Positions 24,537 through 24,712 of a stretch of DNA of 24,712 nt are shown here, in pieces. The DNA is taken from positions 1 through 24,712 of the forward strand of contig JBOEGH010000011.1 of NCBI GenBank assembly GCA_050633325.1. Reading direction: 5' to 3'. The position numbers and the translations under genes are program-made. Below the pieces are notes generated by a model that was given only the letters and a program-made list of their open reading frames with translations, made no database searches and was not told where the DNA came from. The stretch comes from UBA1672 sp050633325 (GTDB taxonomy: Bacteria; Pseudomonadota; Alphaproteobacteria; Micavibrionales; Micavibrionaceae). How positions within the stretch are numbered: position 1 is the first letter of the stretch; every line of letters begins with the position of its first letter.

Positions 24537-24564
24537 AGGGCTTCCTTATTAAAAAGAAAGCCCT
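24537..24564 (-). terminator. Intrinsic terminator of the gene at the right edge
   Basis: AGGGCTT / AAGCCCT plus three inner pairs around one mismatch form a stem of about ten base pairs. On the minus strand it is followed by six U. It terminates a minus-strand transcript coming from the right, after the palindromic element. Confidence 0.8.
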
Positions 24565-24586
24565 CTCAAATTCCTATTTACAGGCG

Positions 24587-24692
24587 AATTGCAAAGAATG
24601 TTTGAGACTTGGCTAGGAAGGTAAAGCGAAACTTAGATAAAACTAAGTGAGCTGAAACCTGACAACGCCAAGCCCAAACAAGCAAAGCAATT
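24587..24692. ncRNA. 106-base nested palindrome, structured RNA or palindromic element
   Basis: Six pairs of complementary blocks nest perfectly: AATTGC/GCAATT (24587, 24687), GTTTG/CAAAC (24600, 24675), CTTGGC/GCCAAG (24608, 24667), AGGT/ACCT (24619, 24657), GC/GC (24626, 24651) and ACTTAG/CTAAGT (24631, 24643), with an ATAAAA loop. That gives about 29 pairs in one long rod. On the minus strand it begins one base after the stop codon of the edge gene and ends 22 bases before the terminator. It does not match the SRP, 6S or tmRNA patterns I know. It may be a 3' UTR structure, a small RNA or a dispersed palindromic repeat. Confidence 0.55.
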
Positions 24693-24712
24693 TTACATCA
24701 TGCCGGGCATTC
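24693..24712 (-). CDS. C-terminal end of a gene cut by window edge
   Basis: Reading the minus strand from the right edge, one frame gives MPGMM and a TAA stop at 24695-24693, directly before the structured element and terminator. A Met/Gly-rich end of this type is seen in GroEL proteins, but five residues cannot prove it. The other two frames give different short ends. Confidence 0.25.

Noticed and set aside
24587..24692. Integron attC site or SRP/6S RNA
   Set aside because: The RYYYAAC/GTTRRRY core sites are not matched. The apical loop lacks the SRP GGAA motif, and the length is too short for 6S RNA.

Overview
The window comes from an AT-rich alphaproteobacterium. The evidence is the set and order of housekeeping genes (rpsT beside dnaA, and mutM with a small periplasmic-protein gene beside rpsT), the alphaproteobacterial style of dnaA, gyrB and argS, and promoters with TTGACA/TATAAT-type boxes. 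The replication genes look intact, so this is a chromosome. A species cannot be named from the sequence.

Layout from left to right. Bases 1-156 hold the first 52 codons of a Fic-family protein that runs off the edge. argS and gyrB follow on the minus strand. hisC and a small protein gene are on the plus strand. A minus-strand block then starts with a secreted protein that has a near-consensus promoter, followed by recF, a small membrane protein and dnaN. Read in the direction of transcription, the long minus-strand run is bioB, a 177-aa unknown protein, bioF, bioD, bioA, a stand-alone DnaA domain IV-like protein, dnaN, the membrane protein and recF. From bioF to dnaN the genes overlap or nearly touch, so biotin synthesis and the sliding clamp are probably co-transcribed. 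Further right are a protein with the CheD deamidase catalytic spacing, a DMT/EamA transporter, dnaA, a 470-bp non-coding stretch, rpsT, a periplasmic protein, mutM and a membrane-anchored protein.

The last 3 kb is accessory in character. It holds a YgjV-type membrane protein, a two-gene plus-strand cassette (XRE-type regulator with a large C-terminal domain, then a compact fold-type-II PLP enzyme), a small unknown gene, and a 106-base nested palindrome followed by an intrinsic terminator at the 3' end of a gene that continues past the right edge.

The most interesting points are the DnaA domain IV-like protein sitting where dnaA itself would be in the ancestral dnaA-dnaN-recF-gyrB order, the orphan CheD-like protein, the self-contained regulator plus PLP-enzyme cassette with a repeat array over its promoter, a terminator-like hairpin that buries the bioF ribosome binding site, and the long structured element at the right end. 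No tRNA, rRNA, CRISPR array, insertion sequence or clear origin of replication was found.
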